From an uncultured Luminiphilus sp. (GTDB taxonomy: Bacteria > Pseudomonadota > Gammaproteobacteria > Pseudomonadales > Halieaceae), in assembly GCA_905182485.1 (NCBI GenBank), contig CAJJBO010000021.1:1-64000 (forward strand): 64,000 nucleotides of DNA, in the 5' to 3' direction. Shown in pieces: positions 55,104-64,000 of the stretch. A program made the position numbers and the translations under genes. Under the pieces are notes generated by a model. That model made no database searches, was not told the origin of the DNA, and saw nothing but the letters and a program-made list of their open reading frames with translations. Numbering within the stretch: position 1 is the stretch's first letter; every line of letters starts with the position of its first letter.

Positions 55104-55754
55104 TTAACCTCCATGTTGTAGCGTCAGGCGCCAAACACCACGCATGATCCGGCTCACATTGACGTCCAGGGTTTGCTCACCAGAAATGACCAGATCAGCA
55201 TGCTGACTGGCCATCGAGCCTTGGGTCATAAACGTCTCCTCCGCTCGAGCCCAAAATCGCTCAATCGATGCTTCATCGCGGCCCCGATCTCTCTGGTCTC
55301 GCTGCAAACGCCGTTGCCATCGTACTGTGCTGTCTGCTTCCACGTAAATCACTTGGTCGTACAAGTCTCGCAATGATGCGGTGGCGGTGACTAAGATCCC
55401 TTCCACCACTATCCATTTGCGCGGGATCATTTCTATCGTCTGCGCCTGACGACAATGCGTTTCAAAATCATAACAAGGCTGCTGTATCGTCTGACCCCGT
55501 TTCAAAGCCAACACGTGCTGTTCAAACAGTGCTAAGTCTAGTGCGTCAGGATGGTCGAAGTTGGTCTGCTCACGCGCCGACAATGAGAGATGTGCGAGGT
55601 CATGATAGTACGCGTCAACCGCCAACACTGTGGCAAATGACGAGCCTATCTCAGACACTAATGCATCGGCTAAGGTCGACTTGCCACTACCCGACCCACC
55701 TGCAATGGCAATGACGTAACTATCCGCCAAGGGAGGAGGATTGCTCACTGCCAT
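55104..55754 (-). CDS. udk: Uridine kinase
   Basis: Phosphorylates uridine and cytidine in pyrimidine salvage. The 216-residue product is intact. The P-loop is [19 protein letters not shown] (about residues 15-33). The substrate region NFDHPDALDLALFEQHVLAL and the QQPCYDFETHCR segment are hallmark udk/phosphoribulokinase-superfamily features. IVVEGILVT is the Walker B-like strand. The size and NFDHPD motif favour uridine kinase over phosphoribulokinase. Confidence 0.88.
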   Translation of the reverse strand: MAVSNPPPLADSYVIAIAGGSGSGKSTLADALVSEIGSSFATVLAVDAYYHDLAHLSLSAREQTNFDHPDALDLALFEQHVLALKRGQTIQQPCYDFETHCRQAQTIEMIPRKWIVVEGILVTATASLRDLYDQVIYVEADSTVRWQRRLQRDQRDRGRDEASIERFWARAEETFMTQGSMASQHADLVISGEQTLDVNVSRIMRGVWRLTLQHGG

Positions 55755-55760
55755 GACCGC

Positions 55761-57582
55761 TTATTCTGGGTAATACACGCTGCCATATTCCGCCTCTAGT
55801 GCCTCGCGGATCACACGCTGCTCCTGCGGCGCGTCGATGGCAGCGCAGCGCCCCGACTCCCAGGTCGCATAGGCATCATAGTCGGGCGTGCCCACCGCGG
55901 TCAGCAGTTCCCAGACCAACAAGCACCGCTCGAGCTCTGACACCACCTGACTGCTGCCCACTCGATCAAGGAGCGTGGCTAGTGTGCGGCACGTCGTCAC
56001 TCAACGCCAAAGCATCGTCGCTATCAAGCGTCATGAATGCCGGCTGAGACGCCTTATAGCGGGGCCAATCAATTTCATTCGGTAGACGCGGCGCACCCTC
56101 TCTGGCAAAACTGCCCCAGGCTGACATCATCACCTCGGTCATCTCTCGAGCTGATTCAGTGTCGGGATACATATAGTCACCAATCTCTCCGAACATAGGG
56201 GCCCCCATGATGAACGCAATCTCACTCGCGTGAGTCGCCCCTAAAATAGTAGAAAACGGCACCAGATAGTTATCAGCCTGCTCATCCCAGTCGTAACGAT
56301 AAGCATAGAGCTCCGTGTATCCGGCCGATTGCATGGCACTGAGGGGTACATCCACCGCGCTCAACTTCCATCCACGTGATCTCATGTCCGCCCAAAACTC
56401 GTACAACGCGGGGGCTTTGACACGTAACTTTGCCGGAAGTAGCTTAGAAAAAGGATAGCTGACATCGATATAAATAACGATTTAAACCGATCCAAAGCGT
56501 AATCTCATCTCGGTTAGTGCCCGCCATGACGGGTATATTTTTCGAGTATCGTGGCTCAGCGAGCGCCGCCTGTAACCCCACCTCGGGAATCACCACGCCA
56601 TCGGCAATGACCGCTGGCTGGATATGGCCCTCACTCAATTCGAAATACGATTTCAATAACGCTGGCGCACTCACACTACGGAGGGTTTCAGCGCTCACCG
56701 TCTCGTTATCTAGCCCAAGCGCCTCGGCCACCTCCCAGCTGCCCCTCGACACCCTGGGATACTGGCGCTGAGCGTTGTGCGCCTGCGAACGCGTGACACT
56801 CCGCACGTGCCCAGACTGGGCAATCGCACGGTGGAACAACCCATCAGCCATCGGGGAGGCCAATAAGCTGAATACGTTGCGCCCTCCGGCACTCTCGCCG
56901 AATAGCGTTACATTCCCTGCATCTCCGCCAAAGCCAGTGATGTTGCGCTGCGTCCAGCGCAACGCCTCAATAATATCCAGCGTGCCAAAATTGGCGAGTG
57001 CAGGGCCATCGAGCTGTCGTCCATTGAGTGCCGGATGACTAAACCATCCCAACGGACCGAGGCGGTAGTTGATGACCACCACCACAACCTGCTGCCTCGC
57101 GGCCAGCCGGGCGAAATCATAAGTTCCTTTATGCCCCGTCAGGTTGCTGCCACCATGCACCCAGACCATGACCGGCCAACGCGCTGACTCTTTTTGGCCA
57201 CCGGGCGCATAGATATCGAGGTACAGACAGTCCTCGCTGCCGAGATAATCGTCCTTACCCTCGTTCTGACCTGAAGCCTGGCTCTGCGGCTGGGGACACA
57301 TCACCGGCTCGGCGAATGGCTCAACGACGGCATCGGCGCGCTCAAACTCGACCGGCGCTTGCCAGCGCCGATCACCGTTAGGCGGCAATGCAAAAGGGAT
57401 ATCGCGGAACACGTGGGCACCCTCAGGGCCCACCGTGGCAGCCACTGTGCCAACTCGTGGTGCGGACCGTATGGTCCGAACCCCGCACCACCTGACACAG
57501 CAGAATGGTCCTGAGCCGAGCAGGACAGGAGCACCCCCGCCACGAGACCATAGACTAATGGGCCCAGCAAAAGCGTCTTCAT
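55761..57582 (-). CDS. Type-B carboxylesterase lipoprotein (several frameshifts)
   Basis: Carboxylesterase/lipase-family hydrolase. The N-terminus MKTLLLGPLVYGLVAGVLLS followed by Cys is a lipoprotein signal with LLSC lipobox. After a shift near 57475 the body reads AHVFRDIPFALPPNGDRRWQ, SEDCLYLDIYAP, VMVWVHGGSN (oxyanion hole), VVVINYRLGPLGWFSHP, FGGDAGNVTLFGESAGG (nucleophile Ser) and AGTNRDEITLW (acid). A shift near 56430 leads to GATHASEIAFIMG (catalytic His region). Another near 55985 gives the C-terminal part ending AEYGSVYYPE. About 607 residues. Likely exported ester hydrolase; substrate unknown. Confidence 0.8.
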
Positions 57583-57731
57583 AACGTGGTAGCCACTGAA
57601 GAGAACACGAGATCATAAAGTTTGTCCATACGCTTCATCGCCTCAGTCAGACCTAGCCAAACCGGGCAGGCATCTGTGCCGCTTCCCTCGTTCTTGACTC
57701 AGGCACTTCGGCGGCGCGAGGCGCCGCGTGC

Positions 57732-58836
57732 TTACCGCGCCTCGTGCTCCGCCACACTGTGCTCGACCCATGCCATCAGGAGCTTGTAACCCACCGACAA
57801 CATGACAGCGCCGACGAAAAGGCCGATCAAACCTTCGGCCGCCAGCCCCCCTAACGCCCCGACCAATACGATCGGCATGGGCGTCTCGACACCGCGGCCG
57901 AGCAGGATAGGCTTCAACACATTATCCGCCATGCCCGCCAAGAATAAATAAACACTTCCAACCACATTGCTGGCTAACGACCCATCGCCCAACTAACCAC
58001 AGCCACGCGATCACAGGGAATCACGACAAGGGACCCCGGCAATTGCACCACGCCTATCAGCAAAACCGCGAATGCGAGCACACTCGCCCCAGGGAATGTC
58101 TAAGGCCAAAAACCCGATCCCCAAGCGCCAATGCCTGCAGGAACGCCACCCCCACCACGCCGTTCGACACAGAGCGCACCGTCGCGACTACCAGCGCGTG
58201 AAGCTCCTCACCGCGCTCGTGGTCGGCAATCGTCCCCAACACACGACGCATCTGATGCTCCCCTTGGCTCGCGTTGCCCATCATAAAGCCGGCCAGCACC
58301 AACGCCACTAGAAACAGCAGCAACGTCAGTACCGTATTGGCAACGGCACCGAACACCACCTTGCCCCCTGCAATGAGCTGCGGCTGCATCTGCTTCACCG
58401 CAGAGACAAGGTCTTCATGGGCCCGATCCCATACCTCAAACAAGGCGGGACCGATCACCGGCCACTCGGCCACAGCCGGGGTCCGCCACGGGCACCGTAA
58501 GTTGCTGGTCGGTGAGCAGCAACGCCCACTCATCAGCATGGTCCGCGAGGGAAATCCCTAATGTCACTAACGGGACACCGATGATCAGAAAGCCACACAA
58601 CACGAAGACAATCGCCGCCTTGCCCTCGCTCAAATGCAAACGACCGGCGAGCCACGCGTTTCAGCGGATACAGCGACACCGCAAGGATCACGGACCACAG
58701 CAGCAGTGGCAGAAAAGGCGCAAACGTCTCAACACAAAACCAAACGATCGCTAGCAGCAACAACATCAACCGCACATAGACCTGCATTAGATCCTGCGAC
58801 AGTAGCTTTGCGAATCACACTCAAATCGTCGTTCAC
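57732..58836 (-). CDS. AI-2E-family transporter (several frameshifts)
   Basis: Permease of the AI-2 exporter/PerM family. I start it at a GTG (58836) preceded by GGAGG, giving VNDDLSVIRK. After a shift near 58810 it reads LLSQDLMQVYVRLMLLLLAI, then ETFAPFLPLLLWSVILAVSL, the typical first two helices. Later segments after shifts near 58640, 58530 and about 58020 include VLTLLLFLVALVLAGFMMGN, GVVGVAFLQALALG and the conserved C-terminal pair NVLKPILLGRGVETPMPIVL and VGALGGLAAEGLIGLFVGAV. About 367 residues. The true substrate is not established for most members. Confidence 0.8.
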
Positions 58837-58900
58837 GCCGTCCTCCGTCACCCGTTCTCTGCATCACGTCACGCTATCGCCGTCCTCGAGCGGTGCGTCC

Positions 58901-59669
58901 TTAGCGTCCCTTCCATTCGGGCTTTCGCTTCTCGGCGAAAGCAGTAGCACCGGCTCGATCGCATCTTCACTGCTGAAAACCGGTTGGGTAAAGTTCAGTT
59001 TTGCTTGGCGAACGCCTCATCATCGCTCCAGTCGCGCGACGCCTTAATGATCGCCTTGCTGACTTTAACCGCCATGGGGCCGTTCTCCGCAATCCGTTGG
59101 GCCAACGCTTTGGCGGTTGCCAACGCATCGCCTTGCGGCGTGATGTGATTGATCAAGCCCATGGCCATCGCGCGCTCCGCGTCCATGAACTCGCCCGTCA
59201 AAGCCAACTCCATTGCGACTCGGTAAGGAATTTGTGACGGCAAACGGACCAGCCCTCCTGCCGCTGCCACCAAGCCTCGCTTCACCTCGGGGATGCCAAA
59301 CTTGGCTGATTCTGCGGCGACGATTAAATCACAGGCAATCGCCAACTCGCAGCCGCCGGCCAACGCGTAGCCCTCCACCGCGGCGATCAACGGCTTGTCC
59401 GCTGACCGCTCAGTCAATGCCATAAACTCGTCTGTTGAGCGATGCTCACCGTCTGCCCCGGCCTTGAGGTCCATACCCGCGCAAAAAGTACCGCCGGCGC
59501 CCGTGAGCACTCCGACCCGCAGTGCGTCGTCGGCATCTAGTGTGTCCAGCGCGGCGGCTATGCCCTCAGAGACCGATCGATTCACTGCGTTTTTGGCTGC
59601 AGGTCGATTAATGGTAATCACGAGGACACCGTCTGCCGCTTCGGTCAATACGGTTGCTTCTTCAGTCAT
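58901..59669 (-). CDS. Enoyl-CoA hydratase/isomerase (crotonase family), C-terminal frameshifts
   Basis: Crotonase-fold enzyme acting on enoyl-CoA thioesters. It reads VLVITINRPAAKNAVNRSVS, the oxyanion-hole segments GTFCAGMDLKAG and GYALAGGCELAIACDLIVA, then AKFGIPEVKRGLVAAAGGLV with the glutamate usually acting in catalysis. A shift near 58998 truncates the frame. The correct tail (LTQPVFSSEDAIEGATAFAE, ending KPEWKGR) continues to the TAA at 58901-58903 with another shift near 58945. About 256 residues. First of the crotonase-SDR-thiolase-like group in gene-map order, but last in transcription. Confidence 0.87.
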
Positions 59670-59681
59670 GGTTGCTCTCCT

Positions 59682-60458
59682 TTAACGTGGCTGCATTCGG
59701 ATCCCGCCATCCATTCGAATGCATTCACCGTTGATGTAATCGTTATCGATAATCGCCGCCGCTAGCTGTGCGATCTCCTCGGGCCGGCCCAGTCGCTTTG
59801 GGTACAGTACGGACTGGGACAGCGATTCGACAAATTCGGGGGTCAGCCCATTAAACACCGGCGTGTTAATTAAGCCAGGAACGTTGGTATTCACGCGGAT
59901 ACCCAGTGAACCGAGGTCTCGTGCTATGGGCAGTGTCATGCCGACGATGCCGCCCTTGCTCGCGCTGTAAGCGGCCTGGCCCGTCTGTCCACTCATAGGC
60001 CTGCGATCGAGGCCGTATTGATAATCACGCCACGCCCACCATCGTCCGTCACAGGGTCATTCTTCGCCATGACTTCGGCACAAAGGCGCAGCACATTGAA
60101 GCTGCCTGTCAAATTGATGGAGATGACCTTGTTCCATAAATCGAGGGGGAACGGGCCGTCTTTTCCTAAGGTTTTGGCGGCGTGTACCGATGCCCGCGCA
60201 GTTGACGCAAACGTGAATGGCGCCGAAGCCCGCGACCGCCGCCTCAATCCCACTTTTGACCGAGGCCTCATCCACCACGTTAACGTTGGCGAAAACACAA
60301 TGATCCGCGCCCAATTCAGCGACCATCGCGTTGCCGGCTTCCTCATTCAGGTCAAAGATCACCACTTTACCGCCCTCACCGGCAATGCGCCGTGCCACCG
60401 CCTGACCAATACCTGACGCGCCACCGGTTACAACAGCTACTTTTCCATTTACATCCAT
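59682..60458 (-). CDS. Short-chain dehydrogenase, 3-hydroxyacyl-CoA dehydrogenase-like (two frameshifts)
   Basis: NAD(P)-dependent SDR. It starts [20 protein letters not shown] with the TGxxxGIG cofactor motif. [12 protein letters not shown] suggests NAD preference from the acidic Asp, and CVNCAGIG is the NAG-like motif. After a shift near 60190, [20 protein letters not shown] and [11 protein letters not shown] follow. After a shift near 60000 the catalytic [13 protein letters not shown] and [16 protein letters not shown] appear, ending [15 protein letters not shown]. The pattern is closest to type-2 3-hydroxyacyl-CoA dehydrogenases (HSD10-like), and the neighbours support beta-oxidation-type chemistry. 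Confidence 0.82.
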
Positions 60459-60490
60459 TACTTCACTCCTCTAACGATATGATTTTAGTC

Positions 60491-62032
60491 TTAGGCATCC
60501 GTCAATCGACGGACAATATTGCGGTCTTCCGCACTGACAGTGACATGTGCCCCCATGGGATCTCCATCCCGGAACCAACTCAGCAAAGCGTCATCGGTGC
60601 GGGATCCGCGACACCGACCCACCGACGGCCATCAGACAACTGCCGGCCCACCACGATGGCGCGGGTGGTGCCACCTTTTTGCTGAACGGTGTAGCTTTCT
60701 ATCCGCCCGGGGCCCGTCGGCTTTTCAATGGTATCGACCAGCGTTGGGAGGTCAGGCTCGTGCACCCGCTCCGGAAAAGGGCCACTGACATTGGCGTAAA
60801 CACCCACTGCATGCTTCGAGAGGTATCCACCATTCGCCCCCACAAGCCCATAACTGGGCTCGGACCTCGCTCGCAACCAGTGCACCATTTCGGCGATGCC
60901 GTGGGTCGAATAATTATTACCGGGACCGCCAAAAAAAGACAGGCCACCGGTCAACGTTAAAGGGCGTGGATCATCCAGCGAGACGCCCAGAGCATCCATC
61001 GCGCACCATACCGCAATCGGAAAGCAGGAGTATAAATCCATCGCACCCAGCTGCTCGGCTCCAATGCCGGCATTGCGCAGCGCCCCATGATAAGCCGCTG
61101 TCATCGACTCAGCCTGAGCGAGTGAGGGACGATTGAGTACCGCTGGCTCCGACCCCGTGGCGTGACCATGTAGAAAAATAGCTCTATCCGCCACACCCAG
61201 CGACGCGGCTGTTTCGTATCGGGTCATCACCAGCGCAGCAGCTTGATTAACCCCATCTTTGGCCACCATCGATTTTAGGTGCGGATCGCTGATCATCCGA
61301 TTTTTTTTGCGATTCGTCGCGGATGGCTTCGAGCGTGGTTGGCGCCTCAAACATGGCATAAGGATTACGCGCAGCAACCTCAGCAAAACGAGACATTAAC
61401 CCCGCTAACTGCTCCCGGTAGGCCGACTTATCCAGGGCCTAGCTCACCGCGTCGAGCCTGTTCCTGCAGTGGATAAATATCGACCGGCGCAAAAGCACCG
61501 TGACGGTTCAATTCAGTGTCAAAGAGCAGGTCCATCACCGCTCCTCGATCATCGGTGTGGCCCACTGGATCTTCATCCCAGTTCACCGTCTGCCCCATGC
61601 GTTGTAAATGTCTTGAAGTTGCAATCGCCTCAGTGCCGCAAATGACCGCAGCCCGAATCTCACCGTCTCTGATCGCGTTCCCCAATTCGTAGACCCAGCC
61701 TCTGTGGCTCGTCACCGCAGGAGCGAGAGTAAATGGCAGCACGCATTGGGCAAACCCAGTTGCTGAATAATCGACAGTGGCGGGCTCGTGCTGCGTCCAA
61801 ACGGGGCAATCACTGAAGCCATCGCCTCCGGCACGGAGTCGACGAACAGCCTGACACAGGCCAATCGGTCTACCAGCGTCGCGAGCGTCTCTGGAGCCCC
61901 CGTGTCCGCCAGTGCGGCCTGACAGGCTCTGGCCCCCAGCTGCTGTGGCGTCAGGCCTACAAATTGCTCATCTAAATGCTCTGTTGCCTGCCCGGCGCCC
62001 AGCAGGACGGGGGTGTTGGGATCAATACTCAT
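60491..62032 (-). CDS. Thiolase-like acetyl-CoA acetyltransferase family protein (several frameshifts)
   Basis: Thiolase-fold protein of the long (about 500 residue) bacterial type annotated as acetyl-CoA acetyltransferase, with a C-terminal extension domain. It starts MSIDPNTPVLLGAGQATEHL. Later segments are GEIRAAVICGTEAIATSRHL, MDLLFDTELNRHGAFAPVDI, MDLYSCFPIAVWCAMDALGV, LTGGLSFFGGPGNNYSTHGI and LVGANGGYLSKHAVGVY. It ends VTVSAEDRNIVRRLTDA at 60491. Frame changes lie near 61740, 61435, 61300 and 60595. I cannot verify a nucleophilic cysteine because the relevant N-terminal region is broken. One base separates it from the tpiA stop. Confidence 0.8.
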
Positions 62033-62033
62033 A

Positions 62034-62779
62034 TCAAGCCTGTAGTTGGGCCAAACCGGCCTGAGTAATTTCTGAAAACGACGCGGCACTCAGGGAAGCA
62101 CCGCCCACTAGTGCGCCGTCGACGCCGGCACAGTCAAACAGTGACCGAGCGTTATCAGCAGTCACGCTACCACCGTATAAAACCGGCACCGCTATATCGT
62201 TGCCAAAGTGTGATGCGAGCTCGTCCTTGATCGTGGCATGCATGTCCTCGACCTGTGCGGTCGACGCCGTCAGACCGGTTCCAATCGCCCAGATTGGCTC
62301 ATACGCCACCAATAGACGCGATGCATCCACCCCAGCAAGGGCGGCTTGGAGCTGACTCGTCACAATCGTCTTATGGTCTCCCGCCTCGCGAGCGGCGTGA
62401 CTCTCCCCCACACACAGCACCGCCTTTAGGCCAGCACGCTGCGCGGCGTGTACTTTTTTCGCAATGAGCGCATCGGTCTCCCCTTGATCTGATCGGCGCT
62501 CAGAATGTCCGATAATGACGAACTGACAGCCCCAATCGACCAGCATGCCAGCCGACACCTGGCCGGTGTGTGCGCCTTTTGCCTCTGGTGCACAATCCTG
62601 CGCCGCCAAGGCCAATTGGGGCAGCGACTCTGCCAGGAGCTGCAAATAGGGATGCGGCACGGCGACGGCGACCTGAAGGGCCTCTGACAACGGAACAGCC
62701 CACTGCTGAGCGAAATTTGCTCAAGATCCAAAGAGGTGCCGTTCATTTTCCAGTTTCCGATTAAATACAGATGCGTCAT
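62034..62779 (-). CDS. tpiA: Triosephosphate isomerase (one frameshift)
   Basis: Glycolytic enzyme interconverting dihydroxyacetone phosphate and glyceraldehyde 3-phosphate. The N-terminus is LYLIGNWKMNGTSLDLEQIS (phosphate-binding NWKMN). After a shift near 62700 come VAVPHPYLQLL, the catalytic histidine in VIIGHSERRSDQ, the catalytic glutamate in VAYEPIWAIGTG and the phosphate loop LYGGSVTADNA plus DGALVGGASL. About 248 residues. The context is odd: tpiA is usually near secG or glycolytic genes, but here it leads into a thiolase-like/SDR/crotonase group. Confidence 0.93.
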
Positions 62780-62832
62780 AGAGAGTCAGTCATTGCTTTC
62801 GCGCGTGAAGATAGCAGACCCTGAGACAACGA

Positions 62833-63687
62833 TCACGTCCTCTCTACTGGACAATTGGGGTCTGCGCCCCATTCCGCCCATGACCCGTCATAAACCGCAA
62901 CGGGTCGTGGGTGCACCTCAGTCAACGCAAGCGCCAGCAAACACGCAGAAATTCCCGATCCACAGGTGGTGACTATCGGCGTTGAGCGATCGATACCCAC
63001 CGCATCAAAGAGCGCCCTCAGGTCCCCTTCAGGCGCCAATACGGCTGGCTCACCCGTCGTCATTTTGGCGTAATGAAGGTTACGAGCACCGGGCATGTGG
63101 CCCGGTCGGACCCCAGGCCTAGGTTCGGCCTCCGCACCGGCAAACCTCGGCGCCGAGCGAGCGTCTACGACCCTCGCAGAATCTTGGGCTAGATGCATCG
63201 CCACATCATTCTTGTCAGCCAGCCACTCCGGGCAATACTGCGCTGCGAAGGGATTGGCTGGCACCGCAACCGAACTTTTTGCGGCAGTGGTCGGTCGCTC
63301 TGCGGCAAGCCAAGCTGGTAACCCGCCATTTAAGACCTTGACCGACCGGTGGCCGAAAACACGAAACATCCACCACGCTCTGGGTGCAGAAAACAAACCT
63401 TTGGTGTCATAGATCACCACGTCCGTATCGGCGCCAATACCGAATGCTCGAACCCGCTCGGTAAAGATCGACCCAGTCGGCAACATATGGGGGCACGGGT
63501 TCGTCTTGTCTGAAACGGCATCAATGTCAAAAAAATGGGCACCAGGGATGTGACGGGCTAGGTACTCAGCGCCAGGATCACGGCCATCGGTGGGCAGATA
63601 CCAAGACGCATCAAGCATGACTAGGTTCTCATCTGACTGCCTCGCGACCAAATCCGGCACAGATATTAAGGATGTAAAGCGATGCAT
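62833..63687 (-). CDS. sseA: 3-Mercaptopyruvate sulfurtransferase
   Basis: Two-domain rhodanese-family enzyme, 284 residues, intact. The inactive N-terminal domain contains LDASWYLP and RHIPGAHFFDIDAVSD (typical of this group). The C-terminal domain has VVDARSAPRF, GHMPGARNLHY and the active-site loop TTCGSGISACLLALAL with catalytic Cys near 242. The CGSGxxA loop points to mercaptopyruvate sulfurtransferase rather than thiosulfate sulfurtransferase. It transfers sulfur from 3-mercaptopyruvate to thiol acceptors or cyanide. Confidence 0.92.
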   Translation of the reverse strand: MHRFTSLISVPDLVARQSDENLVMLDASWYLPTDGRDPGAEYLARHIPGAHFFDIDAVSDKTNPCPHMLPTGSIFTERVRAFGIGADTDVVIYDTKGLFSAPRAWWMFRVFGHRSVKVLNGGLPAWLAAERPTTAAKSSVAVPANPFAAQYCPEWLADKNDVAMHLAQDSARVVDARSAPRFAGAEAEPRPGVRPGHMPGARNLHYAKMTTGEPAVLAPEGDLRALFDAVGIDRSTPIVTTCGSGISACLLALALTEVHPRPVAVYDGSWAEWGADPNCPVERT

Positions 63688-63930
63688 CTGGTTGAATCCT
63701 CGGTTATTGGGACACGGGCGAAGCAGCCCCCATTTAGCAGTGGAGGTTTAGCGGAGCAGCGAGAGTCTCGTCCCCCACCCCGTCGATGAACATAAGACCT
63801 CGTCAGGCTAGCACTGATGGCAAGCGACAAGGAACCAACCGGTTCGCAGAAACAGTGTTTCACATTCGACTCAGTTTGTTCACAATAGCCCGTCAAATCA
63901 TTCTGCAATTCAGTGTATAGGAGCGTCACC
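63688..63930. other. Divergent intergenic region sseA - dienelactone hydrolase-like gene
   Basis: I see no gene here. It carries the promoters of the two divergent genes; GGAG lies 8 bp before the plus-strand ATG. No clear -35/-10 pair was identified. Confidence 0.4.
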
Positions 63931-64000
63931 ATGGCTTTAACCAAGATCAAGTGTACCGACGGATTTGAACTGGGCGCCTATGAAGCAATACCCAGCCGGC
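63931..64000 (+). CDS. Dienelactone hydrolase-like protein, N-terminus only (window edge)
   Basis: The 23 visible codons begin MALTKIKCTDGFELGAYEA and run off the window. This resembles the N-terminus of dienelactone hydrolase-family alpha/beta hydrolases, which usually begin with a short strand followed by a GFxLxAYxA-type segment. The nucleophile region lies outside the window, so the call is provisional. A GGAG ribosome site supports the start. Confidence 0.55.
   Translation, partial: MALTKIKCTDGFELGAYEAIPSR

Noticed and set aside
57455-57485. Palindrome CGGACC-ATAC-GGTCCG near the carboxylesterase N-terminus
   Set aside because: It falls inside coding sequence at a frameshift. It may be chance or assembly noise.
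57711-57727. GCGGCGC-GAG-GCGCCGC hairpin near the AI-2E transporter stop
   Set aside because: GC-rich and perfectly paired, but no T-run follows on either strand and it abuts the stop codon. The evidence for a terminator was too weak to list it.
63666-63950. Minus-strand open frame of 94 codons spanning the sseA upstream region
   Set aside because: It overlaps the real starts of two divergent genes and has no protein-like composition. It is a shadow frame.

Overview
The window is bacterial chromosome with dense coding, moderate GC, short intergenic gaps and housekeeping genes in gammaproteobacterial order. Supporting markers are the prmB-aroC pair, a citrate synthase-sdhCDAB-sucAB-lpd-sucCD block, smc-zipA-ligA (ZipA is essentially gammaproteobacterial), phoB-phoR, ttcA, a full ccmABCDEFGHI operon, and oxyR facing a rubrerythrin. 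An aerobic, probably marine, gammaproteobacterium of the Cellvibrionales/Halieaceae type is my best guess. That is an inference from protein resemblance and was not computed. I saw no rRNA, tRNA, CRISPR array, insertion sequence, prophage or integrase.

Layout. 1-2.5 kb: aroC (cut by the window edge), prmB and folE. 2.5-5.9 kb: an alpha/beta hydrolase, sixA, and htpG under a clear heat-shock (sigma-32) promoter. 5.9-18.7 kb: the TCA block, with sucABCD plus lpd and sdhCDAB on the minus strand and gltA diverging on the plus strand; recognisable promoters lie between sdhC and gltA. 18.7-23.7 kb: a ketoacyl-ACP synthase III-like gene, hisC, phoBR and a lysozyme-fold lipoprotein. 23.7-30.3 kb: ligA, zipA and smc. 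30.4-38.4 kb: the complete cytochrome c maturation operon with ttcA upstream. 38.7-46.6 kb: mdh, a YbbAP-type ABC exporter back to back with tesA, a voltage-gated-type potassium channel, and a YgiQ-family radical SAM protein. 46.6-51.2 kb: oxyR facing a rubrerythrin / CCG-domain Fe-S protein / DUF3501 module, then a HAD phosphatase. 51.2-64 kb: an EamA transporter, an acyltransferase, hydrolases, glutathione peroxidase, a small HNH protein, uridine kinase, a carboxylesterase, an AI-2E-family permease, a crotonase-SDR-thiolase-like set joined to tpiA, sseA, and the start of a dienelactone hydrolase-like gene.

How the genes fit together. The TCA enzymes, malate dehydrogenase and the cytochrome c maturation system together describe aerobic respiration. 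OxyR, rubrerythrin and glutathione peroxidase form a peroxide-response group. The least understood part is the rubrerythrin - Fe-S protein - DUF3501 module.

Quality warning. About half of the genes between 0-2.6 kb and 49-63 kb, plus scattered genes elsewhere (sdhA, smc, ligA, zipA, ccmE, folE), carry one-base frameshifts or an in-frame stop, although the protein family continues in another frame. These include genes the cell cannot lose. Long stretches (3.4-15.6 kb, 19.8-24.6 kb, 35-42.3 kb, 44.5-49.1 kb) have none. I read most of this as uncorrected indel error in a low-coverage assembly and annotate these loci as single genes with the breaks noted. Coordinates for broken genes span the whole reconstructed gene.
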